Shown piece after piece: positions 21,601 to 24,343 of a DNA stretch of 28,293 bases. The notes under the pieces were generated by a model. That model ran no database searches. It saw only the letters and a program-made list of their open reading frames with translations, and was not told the origin of the DNA. The stretch is taken from the NCBI GenBank assembly GCA_044370935.1, contig JBILUQ010000010.1:1-28293 (forward strand). Reading direction: 5' to 3'. Source of the stretch: Chth-196 sp044370935. Lineage in GTDB: Bacteria > Verrucomicrobiota > Verrucomicrobiia > Chthoniobacterales > Chthoniobacteraceae. Every line of letters starts with the position of its first letter. Positions within the stretch are counted from its first letter, which is position 1. Position numbers and translations under genes: made by a program.

Positions 21601-24289
21601 TGCTGACCCCGTCCAGCACCGAATAACCCGGTATCGCAATGATCGTGATGTTCTCGCCATTGGTGTCGACCTCGGTCTCCGTGCTGATCGGGATTGCATT
21701 GTCCGTCGGGTCGCCAGATACCATGGTTCCGAACGGCAGCCCCTTCCCAATGAGCAGCATGTCCCGCTGCAGTCCGGTTGTGCTTGAGGTGGCGATTGTT
21801 TTGGAGCGTGCCGAAAAATTACAATTTAAGATTCGCAAGTAAGAGTACCCAAAATAAAAGTTGTCGGTCCGTGTAAGAGTTGGTTTCTGGCCTGCAGGCA
21901 GGGCCAGGGTGATTCCGCCCCCGCTTGGGCGATATCGAACACGCGTGCCCGTCGGAATCCCCGGACCAGTCACGGTCATGCCCGGGAGAATCTCCGGCGG
22001 AAAAAGCCCGGGATCAGATGCTGTCCTGCCAAGCGCCTCCTGACCCGCAGTCGAGACCATTTCCCGCATGTTGGCGCCGTAAATTGCGTAAATTGTTGCA
22101 GTGGTTGAATCCGCATTTGCCCAGCTTCCCGCCGCAAGGTCCGCAGAATACGTCGACGTCTTCAAGCTGAGGGTTGAAGAAGTAAGCGTCGCACCAATCT
22201 CTGCAACCCGCGGCAATCCGGGTCCGCTCAGATGCATCCGATACAACTGCGGATTCTCCAATTTGCTCGTACTGGGAACCTGAATCGATGAGCTTCCCGA
22301 GACGGTCGTTCCGGTCGGAAAATTGGCGTACGTTGGAATCGCAATCAGCGTAATTTGATCCGTCGCCATCGTGTTTGTGGTCGGGGCTTTACTAAGCCGG
22401 ACCGATTTCGAGCCCAGCACGGTGCTAATGAAAGTGCCGGCGGGGATCCCGTCTCCGACAACAAGCATTCCCGCAAATATTCCTGGATCCCTTGAGGCAA
22501 ATGTCACATCGACACTGTCCTTGGTCATGACCGCGGACAGCATGCGCGGAAAGAACGGCGCGTAGGTGAATCGAACGCTGTCGTCGCTTCCAGCGGACGC
22601 AGATTGCGACAGCTTCAACGTTGAGTCCGACAAAAAGGCGTCAATGTAGGTCCCGGCGGGTATTTTAGGCCCGCTCACGGTCATCCCAAGCGCAACTCCT
22701 TTGACTGTTCCCGATTCGATCAAAGAAGTGCCACTTACCAAAAGCGAGCTTGCTTGCCCACCCAGAAACTTGCTGATGGATATGAGGGGTAACGCAGATG
22801 AAATCAACAGCGGCTTGCTGATTCCGAAGCGGTCGACCGCCGGACTAATGCCGCTGACGGCCGCGCTCACCACCGTGTCCGCATTCACTCCAGCCCCTGA
22901 TAGAACCATTCCGTCCGTTACCGCCACTTGGGTGATTGGCAGCTGGGTGTAAGTGATGTCCATGCTCCCACCCGCAATCGCCGTGCCGCTTGAGAGGGCG
23001 CCAATTGGCTCAATGCCAGTGATGGGACCAACAGAAAAGGTGCCATTCTTGTCGAGAGACAAATAGCCAGCGTTACCCCCAGTGGATGTCACGGCCGTCA
23101 CCTGAGTACCGGCTCCGACTCCCAGAAGCCGCATACCTGGAGCCCAATCGACTGTGCTTGTAAGACTCAAAGTCGACGAGTCGGTTGTCGCTCCAGCCAC
23201 AGTTCCGACAACTGGCGCGGGAGAATTAAACGGCACAACCGCTCCGCCCACCAGTGTGCCCAATTGCAGGATGTTCGGGGCGATTATTTCGTGCACCCTG
23301 TAGGCATAGTTCGACCCGAGTTCCGGCGGGCCGTACACCGCCATCCCTTTACCCCAGTTGGACACATTATCTACCAAAAGCTGCAATGTTCCGGTCGCAG
23401 CTATCGAGGTGCCACTCACAGTGGTGAGAGGCGCAACCAAGCTCTGCGCCCCGCTGATAGTCAACGTCGGGGTGTATGACGTAGCGAGCGTAGCCGAACC
23501 CGTCCCATTCGGAAGCCCATGATTCTGGTTTAAAATCAAATCGTTTCCGTTTACCGCGACCACGAAAGAACCGTTTGGAATATTAGTGGTATTCACGTTT
23601 CCCGAAACAGTCATGCCGGGTTGAATGCCATTTGCGCTCAGAACATTCGGGGCAAAACTCAGGATGTTGGGTCCCACAATTGTACTGGCAATGTCGAGCG
23701 TCACCAACCGCTGGCCTGCCTCGTACGCGCCGGAAAAAGCAGTCCCTGTAATCAGTCCCACTCCGCCCACCTGCACACGATGCATGTCAAGGACCGCAGA
23801 AATAATCGTGCTTCCGTTGATCACCCCTCCGGAAAGTGACATGCCCGGCAAGAGGCCCATCGTGCTCTCCAAACTTACTTCCGTTGTCGCCGCAGAAATT
23901 GGAATTGGATTGCGAGGAGTCGCCTGAAGACTTAACTTTACCGAACCCGTCGTTGTTTGAACCAGAGGAAATGGGGTGGCAGTGTCTATAATCACCATAT
24001 CCGAGCCCAAAGCAGGCGCGCTCTGAGCCTTAATGTTGAAGCCCTGCCCCAGAAAAGGACTTTCAAATGTAAACGCATCCCTAGGTCCCGGGGGGAGGGT
24101 GCCTGAGAAGCCGAGGTTGGTGGGCTCAGCTAAACCTTCAAATATATCCCAATCCACGCGCTGGTAAAGGTACCGAGCGTCAAACGGGAAACGGCCCTGG
24201 CCCTGCGCCCAGCCAAGGCTGGCCGCAAGCGCGATCATTCCCAAAATCGCGAAAGCGATCCGGAAAACACGGTTGGGAGATGTGTTCAT
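1..24289 (-). CDS. Giant secreted multi-domain surface protein (GM-module array, Ig-like, NHL and RCC1 propellers), C-terminus cut by window
   Basis: An uninterrupted frame of 8,096 codons runs from the ATG at 24289 to the left edge, with no stop inside the window. The start was chosen because it gives a clean signal peptide directly after a non-coding gap; the only upstream purine-rich stretch (GGCAGAG) is a weak ribosome site. Order: signal peptide (1-28), GM-module array (about 137-3,884), transitional Ig-like part (about 3,900-4,130), Ig/NHL cassette I (4,134-4,759), RCC1 propeller (about 4,827-5,600), Ig domain, cassette II (about 5,747-6,320), CADG-like and Ig domains, cassette III (about 6,566-7,047), CADG-like and Ig domains, cassette IV (about 7,244-7,895), Ig plus RCC1 at the edge. 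Such domains in exported bacterial proteins usually mediate adhesion or binding; the actual role is unknown. No enzymatic domain was recognised. A C-terminal anchor or sorting domain, if present, lies outside the window. Phase is consistent at residues 1,027, 2,233, 3,418, 4,408, 4,849, 6,993 and 7,840. Confidence 0.95.
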   Translation of the reverse strand, partial: MNTSPNRVFRIAFAILGMIALAASLGWAQGQGRFPFDARYLYQRVDWDIFEGLAEPTNLGFSGTLPPGPRDAFTFESPFLGQGFNIKAQSAPALGSDMVIIDTATPFPLVQTTTGSVKLSLQATPRNPIPISAATTEVSLESTMGLLPGMSLSGGVINGSTIISAVLDMHRVQVGGVGLITGTAFSGAYEAGQRLVTLDIASTIVGPNILSFAPNVLSANGIQPGMTVSGNVNTTNIPNGSFVVAVNGNDLILNQNHGLPNGTGSATLATSYTPTLTISGAQSLVAPLTTVSGTSIAATGTLQLLVDNVSNWGKGMAVYGPPELGSNYAYRVHEIIAPNILQLGTLVGGAVVPFNSPAPVVGTVAGATTDSSTLSLTSTVDWAPGMRLLGVGAGTQVTAVTSTGGNAGYLSLDKNGTFSVGPITGIEPIGALSSGTAIAGGSMDITYTQLPITQVAVTDGMVLSGAGVNADTVVSAAVSGISPAVDRFGISKPLLISSALPLISISKFLGGQASSLLVSGTSLIESGTVKGVALGMTVSGPKIPAGTYIDAFLSDSTLKLSQSASAGSDDSVRFTYAPFFPRMLSAVMTKDSVDVTFASRDPGIFAGMLVVGDGIPAGTFISTVLGSKSVRLSKAPTTNTMATDQITLIAIPTYANFPTGTTVSGSSSIQVPSTSKLENPQLYRMHLSGPGLPRVAEIGATLTSSTLSLKTSTYSADLAAGSWANADSTTATIYAIYGANMREMVSTAGQEALGRTASDPGLFPPEILPGMTVTGPGIPTGTRVRYRPSGGGITLALPAGQKPTLTRTDNFYFGYSYLRILNCNFSARSKTIATSSTTGLQRDMLLIGKGLPFGTMVSGDPTDNAIPISTETEVDTNGENITIIAIPGYSVLDGVSTNKSANTITITKNWVDNGLLGRTSGSTVLPGSLVISAGMSLLGDPLDNGGPIPLSTKQSSPNQITLVPGNGGLATSGTLSIDGEVTKDTAGSDIWVDRKYYTFTAVGRPISGNRSQQFILTSNGTRGLSTGMIVSGLDLSNSGSSAVITSIDTSGTLAGGGQNTNAPAASPTAPVITLSNAISGNFGNPLYAVPRMKTLYGILSRSTAGGPVEFTLTASDDGLQLDGTFVPKDLKVGTPVMPGTVSTGVPAAMQVAEISGNKLRFSVSGGSNAVSQQWNAGGLTSYQTFPNTFFQLSETDPKYNIPLAMVYFPDSMPVTGVKMTNQSSILAVGTAYGILPGMRLVGTGLPDTVEVGTVSSDGRSITLINGSINVGTLFGESVSTIGAPSLSAFVVPPSDSLSAQTASLEALPDYNPNGDDFENYAIKPMRQVLRIRADPNNALISGSIVSVGTVGVKGRALAMAKTLMAGTFTVEVRESSPAVLADATIPNDQKWWGARGVRPGMRVINKNLPAGCYVYSVDDESRVVNGTLSYGRFTVALPAVNRDVPNQVVANWPGTSSGTLNIASGFNSGWSSGMDVTGPGIAAGTKIQSVYVSNATLSIITLSQAATVSAGTTLFASGQGITGDLQKVFTDAKYLFYALNGIATAAGKVSLISAGSVGLSGPIPLDGPLAFLPDSPTDLYGVAIGAGGYFTYNEFNHLKLAIPASHEGNVEDYGFNFILSGSNTSSFNGGTIATTAISFARRNGSSGYYAGGGNTVTWPTAGLGGVLTAIPALPLRTCSFITNSTIIRTWSTRGLLPGMFLHHKNLPDRAFVKRIIDDRTFEIGAFGPGGTGGVQIDAVVNASVIPSRVLGVRSWGMVTTPASVSNTVSLKLNDVSGLSYGTRLLGANLVSGTSGVVVVTGVDKANSSVSISGSNTFVAGSSFVAVPEFVGANNINTWNQYYSPITRADGQPVVLNGTAWSGNSNTTFHADLGFLAVPGNPGRLPTVGGGGSRLFPDGLVVVGTSGGVQKQQVVLNGTLAGEYSGAVNFAAGVDLAAASTVDGGSLVTVGTLPTERIAVGMRVFGPGIPNLARVRSIASGGTGFTIGTGTLDLTSAGSSSSGSLTFTSSSAIALGTFATATTGTAMSVGTAVVSIPNATLTAGSPTVTCGTTAGLAPGMIITAPSTSGSVSRVAFGGNGYSQIASITSGNTFTLNQNVAQSGGPITLVAAYHSVSKEYGVFTSAAGVISNGLVSIGSLAAVSGNASSWRSGLQRGMVIHAPGLSPLGAMIMTVNPTDIVVSTWTAGTYSLGSFATLSPTAILTTAASSPNGATTLTMATVTGIVPNMPVSGAGIPAGRSVVSVSGNVVTLSGAVTGVSSGASITFSSIYSLNPSATTERIYFSASPSLAPGNVSSVVNNISVGSAAATPGYWLPGGSASAGASQITGTTIPSYLKPGMTLFHPFLNSGSLVESQRGWAEVADVSGGVVTIRGSLGSAVTSGTFGIAGYVPKMRSPGSLSVDGTELTFAGSSNLSAGMLVHGGTLDGGPNYGSLASAGSFTGYIPLVPPGTFVRQVSDDGRKVVLNGTLNTITAGNLAAGSLIFSNIPAQVIPAISTRPHSKRLFVQAGTIAQSGCPLTARLAWWGNNTITLVTAEALAKDNTEIILNITNQPGTNPIPFPSISEGAPIVVTPPFVTVNARGRMGSSVISLEGGTNAMALIRAQGDDLRVGMPVFGYGIQRGTFIEFINEYTDPVTIELSQTLGADIPVSLYDANDDGLVNGLDEPLSYETLLVNTSIVSSILNQSTANGTEIQVFENSGYFSGMPLVNSLGNLSALGAPAIAKIPAGARVASKRDSTYLTLNTPLVGTSNYTTIPYAAYTLSNVPEAANGAVIYATAPYIRLRGRNFVRSAAQGGGSSITTIPGSTIVDFDTNFIQMDPSWIGMAAYGAGLPPGASVESILSSNQFTLNQPALSASLVPQQPGAPIILDPTRIVVSQFYGDLSSPNQLTLNAGDQVLSALGRNMIIDSPLPSFGGSQIGNGLPNLAYLTGGASLSSRTVGISGNITSFYPGIDVRAFFAPVPLGVGAKTSENSLTVSGDLTKLYQGMALLGGSIATNSTQKVLLTAIDTGNSEISFAPVFTGSSDVSYHPELSGFSLAPLITPGRLWFVDPTTARYQAVNFTEGGTMAVSGSVPSYDDVNSVIREPKIENLYGGTRIKSLLTPITNFELSLPARKTSGGVKLLVNLAGDRANPASSVSSGSRNRSYIALPRASTTEESYNVQFSTPIKAMYLDDGTVVSPSSFTLQGSLTSGTADVTIVGGATTAKLYTGMKVTYAGVEIGTVNSVTSSTQFRLLANASGSVNPGALTFSGTNGYSIVGQPIYGTGIPADAFVQSVGDDGLSLTLSKAAEANSSDQLLVVNPNYVIELKGAFAAANSSEALVASINEGNPLTPGLSIFGLNLSNDTTLVSFLSAADGTKLTLSGKTKDFPSSQMTGLASFVATVPFVTLKDAEVVANSNRITVASREGAAQTSGLRVGMTVMGSGLPYGTQITGVASGVLTISQAAIRTGTYTLIVNPEVLYTPGMQLTSGGSLVTLSGRGLGSATPAAEIIAGTLVTDFAEPFGPYGLANEWNKLASWGRAVGSPLIPHGTVFVAPYDVNFAPSGIAANDRNAVLSGGYFDLTSANSNVGDPLGARLFTMNQRATGSTALPDFYLSYGRSRVTLTGQILRGGSILSISTADGLQLGLQVDGAGIPAGTRITGIDGVNNQLTLSAAATATVSGTFSFSKTGASVTSDSGVFLPNTLVSSFDSSAIRPGQSVGLASGSILTMRTVTNPVAGGSMSVPTYNNNPSMTTLVGNGGPRVRSVGPGGALEFETSNGVLLWAGTSVANGSITLTYQAATNLMFNINGNIFGPYSMQAGGSIATRALGSYLALSQPALKTSKSVSVMMDGKLYGPVETIRGSQALSWRGADFVSVGMPVKGPGIVKGTTILQRSAVQDGSLTLTLSAPTTSDLAANSEFDLEVGGGMNSGIAHLPYGQFYTGSENLYLEPGWLLYRSNDPHAGSWYQGFGRGDNNTKFELVDYLLLGKITWVAGNGVFGFEPLPDPLNRVAFDSQSQYLMDRLSLEATTDVAVSSGRQGFIDQARSGFYRLGDTPIFAVEAGNVRSIEWYKDGEILPQSAGARQKRVKVANYDEGFSPVVSRTKPSDYWYYSALLLDSLTLSSPGFYYANGVSANSGSYSLSDLIQLSIPDPYPLILKQPVSKVVQRAGTQVNLEVDLKCNSKALLDTPRGLAVAPDGDFYVVESGNNSVRKSTLGGFVNTLMGSKKTLLNANAENALIDSIWGMASGLAVRVGSLIASDKELVLVSGTAGLTVGMKLVSAASNDRVLLSNAAEITISGFAGANTVLLSNAPAGDSPSHSIIFMRPAAELPARSAEVVYARATSSFSSFSVTLPEGIQNIVPGMLVCGYGIPDFTTVISVEAESNSVTLSKWIRHEGVETSNFLVFVRPLNLPEAIASDEVGALYIADTGNNRILRFYPKTVQDVSRGFDPAVPAGTVEVLTPVSGPQLSAPRGIAVVGYGRDAVVYVANSSKHTVLKISRSGTSWVSTLLAGQEGASGYANGPAKSAKFNGLRDVAYYNEAVYVADYFNHTIRRISLGQTPEVTTVAGAPGQAGLIDGTESAAKLYFPAGLAVNKSDGSLIIADMGNHAIRKLNANGSLVTIAGKVGNGIPLFGKEDGVGTTAGFWYPKGIAVDKTGVIRIADTSNHLIRSITEDATVSTVAGVGRFPFFRDTDRDWANPVAYVPSEFSVQWYKDGGKINDGITPNGSVFTGTRTRVLTIDQVTPEDSGAYAALFESVTRQPVESTVTQVIIGGDASPDYVGEFTVTPGTLDAMKMNFRDILPPTPSESFVLNQIRWDETFESEKPFWLDLVPSISPSELDGKKVTVSAAGVTHSMALTEDGKLYAWGSNAYGQLGVGDRKARFTPTPVHMGDVLSGKTITKIALGEHHSIVLDKDGSVYAWGRNDFGQLGTGSVSDPKSYPEKVSIAGVTAIASGYQHAMALNFFGELYTWGLDHHYQLGRENRTTRNVTFSNVSLENLSQNVRLGNSTGLIPGNYITFAGNILAGGINSAYVNSVTGEGQIEIGTPSATTVSGTTFIAPVYCDPVPSRISVSGISSIGPDSAQQTGNVIAGGRAHSLVATGTGVVAWGENNRFQAGTLSFADVPSPQLIWDTNNLSISQVSAGLEHSMALTQYSVASGDGGTVLAWGRNDTRQLGADLHPRVVSGSASVAAGGTLSGSGSSVVMQLASIDGITRGMSFTGANLSGTSPKVREILPDKGVLLSGGSVTLAQGGTILIFQRITGGTVHGAEYKINAYPLSSEASNVVRVSTTSFGVLPRINSVGPAWAGTASTTLTMVSTQSWSPGMAVYGAGVPSGTRIVSVDSSTQVTLSGSATVTPGTVLDARSSSLGNDLLAGPMKVTGFSATGQSLSSALRLERVIEGPAAVFSGSATFANGGSAPLSARYGNLALSGTVAFSGSLVTGTTQVVVSGTSGLEIGMELATSSGSLEPGTTIQSIVTGTITLSAAPQSAGASVPLVASRVSSSTPVEVNMSELRLPVVPSQLTRRVTDISSGAQYNFIKTSDGLFWAWGLNSDGQLGDGTFTNRSIPGSFLPPAGETFSWIAPGGNYALATTTGGDLFSWGGNQLGQRGDGTTLMTADPQRHKGITEYFLQAQNIPDSEGQQQVRARVILNDSQKAEMLVVVKPSAANYVSPVAPVITKQPESVLVAAGGSTTLRVEASSELPLQYQWMLNGVDVTVGGNSPIYGVNDSARTPAAGLYSVKVSDERGSVVSKTVQVAVVSSPSVFEEPQARVIIPKTSTSIQVLMQSQFKTLFNSPHGLAVRGSGELLVADRDNSVVRVMNDGGFVQTIAGMPQKSGWVDSVGNLSRLSRPEGLAVLKVGEFEMVFITDPGSQTVRCLTWEFDQSQGDFLYKLRTVAGLPMQAGFVDGDSREAKFNSPMGIAGFVSQIKDISTQLLLPNQYEVYLYVADLNNHALRLVLVPVSINEDVLAVDPRRKRTLQFSPSIVASVAGATPTNQGAGDDDSAATGQPAMFLMPSDVAVTVQTGSGHAVYVVDSGNHSIRRVEADAPSAERLLQGVSVGTYKGTGSTYITWTPSRRPDWVKPGMKVSAQGYFKDDTYVSRVDDGGVFVSQPALSRGQVSVRFTDTLVNSTFTTYTYAGTPGISGALDGVGVQARFWFPQKIAISEDGSLFVSDTNNCLIRKITPSLDPRSGIVRIFAGVVGKSGSVDGPATVAQFTAPKGVAVSEDGSVYVSDDGAHVVRKIYDLDGLRTVVSLGGIAKSPGHMDSDLVSEYTYQWKKNGAFLGAPIQGEAGRTLNLNGNAADSGVYVVEVTSAALPGFKFTSQPAQITVPASTTPVAFVESVTVKAGSTYRLDINDVFKNYFPYLDCKQFIFDLADSRRQTLPEWINMPPQLANPEEAVLFIAPKADATTQSLVLTVIADLNDGSSKLGYLQLTVQGVRVEQDYRPIITQQPMSWISTEGTPMSDKLVANVMSGEDFVTTYQWYQKQKPIVSYSAFSNNGLLSANALFRSKELASAGSLAHSVPVFGGTGSSLSLPPPLVPGIYALKVTNTPLSAGSQALSSERFSAQTDVVQVVVSGAPQMVQQPFSYLESGSSRVVLRVYPKVSAKSLMNGPRGIAYNSIDQSLFVVELGNYAVRSVSLGGEVADFAGSRSEWGGDDAPLQKDARFGRTDGGPEGVTVDNSGTVYVADTMNHVIRMIHGGTVTTIAGLTGFAGSSNGSGQAARFNLPSGIAGRTAVGAGGSEVVILYVADSGNHLVRKITLANKGKSDQTTLVTTLAGGTSQTGSGIPGYQNGIGSRARFSEPFDVAYSNDKVFVADFQNHAVRCITDNNDGNAANVSVITLAGGALAGTGEVFGSDIPSDEAVVPLSGFDAGSTAKFLYPTGVASDGKFVYIADWGNHVVKQVPFPNAGVKQQALIVQVIAGELGVPGESGDAQIKAKDARFKEPTKLAVDPLGNVYVSDSSNHVIRKIGADQMMNTVAGVEGLPGDLNSDLPVEFYYQWYKGNRPITGGSGNASSYEIKSLSTASEGEYSVLISTDARMSTSLMSAFASVRMASPSEVKLLDVIAGQTGIIGKSVIGAGGLSLDQLPTWARFDSLGNLVLSPSVTEPVGLVSGSYAGESILVNVISKTQSASVPRILIEPTNVITGVGEDFRLVAKIQLPGSAVIPFATVSSQNVKWFKLGPAGTLVQAGTLGDRTGARSTLEEDVLPDMYQVNFNAQRAQAEQAGFYRLELTPTQGGAPVISNWIQVVFRDSPFFVTQPDAETVFAVGDSMLISAEVRTPAKSLFQRPVGLAVLPGLPGLPGLPGLPGLSRLIIADEAERTIRISSPGGRVSNWLGSPGLSGFQEGSGKNARLGSVEAVAHDPGSTRYLQGAKLTSGSEWIRINDDAEIHPGMTVSGSLLTNNGNLISALDEGTKIDVIGTRDGFIRNIKLSKPVPADQFRKTQLEKVDGVDLIAARESVTYLADSFNHVICKVSVAGDMTVFCGSLGVSGGADKLYSPLAEAKFNAPQGLAVDPSDGTLYVSDTGNHAIRMIQQGVQQKVYLIAGGTWGDEMPLPSYSFRDVSLQQIKDGVTMVSNPFTPLNVKFYQPMGIAARTRFLDSPETRLITAANPSLLGLFGEVPGEGRYVTEVFVADRMNHVVRVIRLNARNSDGSLAQLNWSGGDDDKNLYFNEGLKRKVISVRTWAGQPGISGAKDGAGEVAKFNLPYGLALDLGDSVDGSLYVADQGNHALRRVVTEFDGKALQFKDSGIVETVAGILGESGAVDGPITTIDPLTQEKTTVPSRLSWPTGVATNSKTGEVFVSDTGNFSVRVLRDRILQTFVGEMGANGSFNSAEVVDGFTYQWYKDGRPLPAASEFQGVVSDTLRNGKMTFNDIGAYQLEVRGATTLKSSVSLLRAKSPTRFIEISIQNPNTSSGTFTTIDGVWNTEIGEVLDANMDSIWNKDRGVEVDPYGSVRIKGRVYGVKALGYQWNKNGAPLSDGASLSGAVISGAFSETLSLGRGGWRKVDSAVAGPRHSAAISSGTLYMWGANNAGQLGIGDRSPRSFPQALPRSAFGGNQVMEVALGQSHTLVRTADGSIYAWGSNAQGQLGRQNPADVLR
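605..2560 (-). other. Cassette IV: Ig-like domain split by a six-repeat NHL propeller
   Basis: Ig strands A-B (FFVTQPDAETVFAVGDSMLI) lead to the entry junction K7277 (K-S-L-F-Q-R-P-V-G, 2435-2461). NHL repeats: PVGLAV (carrying the LPG tandem repeat), a divergent second repeat split by a GM module (IHPGMTVSGSLLTNNG, near 2140) and ending TYLADSFNHVICKV, then PQGLAV, PMGIAA, PYGLAL and PTGVAT with YVSDTGNHAIRMI, FVADRMNHVVRVI, YVADQGNHALRRV and FVSDTGNFSVRVL. That makes six. The Ig resumes at FTYQWYKDG (W7840) and closes with NDIGAYQLEVRG. Confidence 0.85.
2381..2425 (-). repeat. Nine-base tandem repeat (five perfect units) encoding LPG x5
   Basis: The plus-strand unit ACCGGGCAA occurs five times without mismatch. 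On the coding strand it encodes five L-P-G triplets (residues 7,289-7,303), directly after the first NHL strand of cassette IV (G-L-A-V) and before its second (RLIIADEAERTIRI). The unit is a multiple of three, so copy-number change would not break the frame. Perfect identity at DNA level suggests recent slippage expansion. Confidence 0.95.
2560..3150 (-). other. CADG-like segment and an Ig-like domain between cassettes III and IV
   Basis: From about 3150 a short domain contains LSLDQLPTWARFDSLGNLVL, with the L-P-x-W motif and following strands typical of CADG/He_PIG-like domains. From about 2915 an Ig-like domain follows (ILIEPTNVITGVGEDFRLVA, then NVKWFKLGP, then AGFYRLELTP). It resembles the other Ig domains but has a longer B-C loop and no propeller. 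Confidence 0.6.
3150..4595 (-). other. Cassette III: Ig-like domain split by a six-repeat NHL propeller (minimal form)
   Basis: Ig strands A-B (QMVQQPFSYLESGSSRVVLR) lead to the entry junction K6598 (K-S-L-M-N-G-P-R-G, 4472-4498). Six NHL repeats follow: PRGIAY, PEGVTV, PSGIAG, PFDVAY, PTGVAS and PTKLAV, with YVADTMNHVIRMI, YVADSGNHLVRKI, FVADFQNHAVRCI, YIADWGNHVVKQV and YVSDSSNHVIRKI. The Ig resumes at FYYQWYKGN (W6993) and ends with ASEGEYSVLIS. No GM module is inserted. The distance from junction lysine to returning tryptophan is 395 residues, against 488-563 in the other three, so this is the shortest form of the cassette. Confidence 0.88.
4600..5330 (-). other. CADG-like domain followed by an Ig-like domain
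   Basis: Residues about 6,320-6,434 resemble cadherin/dystroglycan-type (CADG, He_PIG-like) domains: RQTLPEWINM corresponds to the L-P-x-W-L core, and the segment ends with strands SLVLTVIADLNDGSSKLGY. From about 4990 an Ig-like domain follows: PIITQQPMSWISTEGT, then TTYQWYQKQKPI, then PGIYALKVTN. This Ig is not interrupted by a propeller but has a long loop (about 40 residues) before its tyrosine corner. Confidence 0.65.
5330..7050 (-). other. Cassette II: Ig-like domain split by a six-repeat NHL propeller
   Basis: Degenerate Ig strands A-B (SVFEEPQARVIIPKTSTS) are followed by the entry junction K5777 (K-T-L-F-N-S-P-H-G, 6935-6961). Six NHL repeats follow: PHGLAV, PEGLAV, PMGIAG, PSDVAV, PQKIAI and PKGVAV, with signatures such as YVVDSGNHSIRRV and FVSDTNNCLIRKI. 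The Ig domain resumes at YTYQWKKNG (W6265) and closes with AADSGVYVVEV. A GM module (VKPGMKVSAQGYFKDDTYV, near 6075) is inserted between NHL repeats 4 and 5. Inter-repeat segments carry the usual A-G-x-x-G-x-x-G-x-x-D-G phrase. Confidence 0.85.
7055..7315 (-). other. Uninterrupted Ig-like domain
   Basis: The sequence begins VITKQPESVLVAAGG, continues through LRVEASSELPLQYQWMLNG and ends with AAGLYSVKVSDERGSVVS. It shows all the Ig-like landmarks in one contiguous stretch of about 85 residues: the Q-P start, strand B, the Q-W strand C and the tyrosine corner. It serves as the internal reference for recognising the split Ig domains elsewhere in the protein. Confidence 0.85.
7490..9810 (-). other. 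Seven-repeat RCC1-type propeller with GM modules inserted between blades
   Basis: Seven RCC1 repeats can be counted: HSMALTEDGKLYAWGSNAYG (about 9810-9705), HSIVLDKDGSVYAWGRNDFG (9655-9555), HAMALNFFGELYTWG (9500-9395), HSLVATGTGVVAWGENN (9075-8985), HSMALTQY...VLAWGRND (8920-8805), FIKTSDGLFWAWGLNSDG (7765-7640) and ALATTTGGDLFSWGGNQLG (7590-7490). Seven blades is the canonical RCC1 number. A GM-like module interrupts blades 3 and 4, and three (including VYGAGVPSGTRI near 8340) separate blades 5 and 6, adding about 1 kb. Bacterial RCC1 repeats usually form interaction platforms; nothing suggests guanine-exchange activity in an exported protein. Confidence 0.85.
10015..11890 (-). other. Cassette I: Ig-like domain split by a six-repeat NHL propeller
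   Basis: Ig strands A-B (LILKQPVSKVVQRAGTQVNL) start near residue 4,137. The propeller enters at K4166 (K-A-L-L-D-T-P-R-G, 11768-11794). Six NHL repeats follow, with entries at PRGLAV, PEAIAS, PRGIAV, LRDVAY, PAGLAV and PKGIAV and strand signatures such as YIADTGNNRI and YVADYFNHTIRRI. The Ig domain resumes at strand C (FSVQWYKDGG, W4696) and ends with the tyrosine-corner motif PEDSGAYAALF. Two GM modules (about 11600-11180) sit between NHL repeats 1 and 2, the second being VCGYGIPDFTTV. Six repeats is a common blade number for NHL propellers. Such propellers bind protein, peptide or carbohydrate partners; the ligand here is unknown. Confidence 0.85.
11895..12600 (-). other. Transitional region with a degenerate Ig-like domain
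   Basis: Residues about 3,897-4,132 join the GM array to the propeller half. The segment is richer in aromatic residues and less repetitive than its surroundings. It contains an Ig-like C-strand signature, IEWYKDGEILPQS, near 12150, and later an F-Y-Y motif resembling the tyrosine-corner strand of Ig domains. The first Ig strands are not recognisable, so the domain is degenerate or unusual. Confidence 0.5.
12640..23880 (-). repeat. Array of about 35 GM-x-V-x-G-x-GIP-x-GT modules (protein repeats, about 100 residues each)
   Basis: Residues about 137-3,884 repeat a degenerate motif: a hydrophobic residue, two variable residues, G-M-x-V-x-G-x-G-I-P-x-G-T-x-V-x-x-V, about 6-8 residues, then T-L-S-x-A-A. 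Clear copies include VSGPKIPAGTYI (near 22690), VVGDGIPAGTFI (22470), VTGPGIPTGTRV (21970), VSGAGIPAGRSV (17610), VDGAGIPAGTRI (13400) and VKGPGIVKGTTI (12700). Mean spacing is near 100 residues, the size of a small beta-sandwich. Sequence between motifs is rich in S, T, G, V and N and poor in charge and cysteine. Copies are strongly diverged, so this is old duplication rather than recent expansion. From memory, similar phrases occur in phage tail-like and large bacterial exoproteins, but I do not know a family name. A structural stalk or adhesive role is inference. Confidence 0.8.
16298..16336 (-). other. Single EF-hand/dockerin-like calcium loop inside the GM array
   Basis: Residues 2,652-2,664 read DANDDGLVNGLDE, matching the D-x-N-x-D-G-x-V-x-x-x-D-E calcium loop of EF-hands and type I dockerins. 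Only one loop is present; a true dockerin has two with flanking helices, so this is probably an isolated calcium-binding loop that stabilises a domain boundary. Confidence 0.5.
24206..24289 (-). other. Sec signal peptide of the giant protein
   Basis: The first 28 residues have two arginines (R7, R10), a hydrophobic core (residues 11-25, rich in A, I, L, F) and a plausible signal-peptidase I site after A28 (G-W-A before Q-G). The mature chain begins in a Q/G/R stretch. This makes the product exported; no lipobox cysteine is present, so it is not an obvious lipoprotein. Confidence 0.85.
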
Positions 24290-24343
24290 ATGGGGAAACT
24301 CTGCCGATAACTACTCGAAAAACTACTTTGGATCAGCGGCTTG

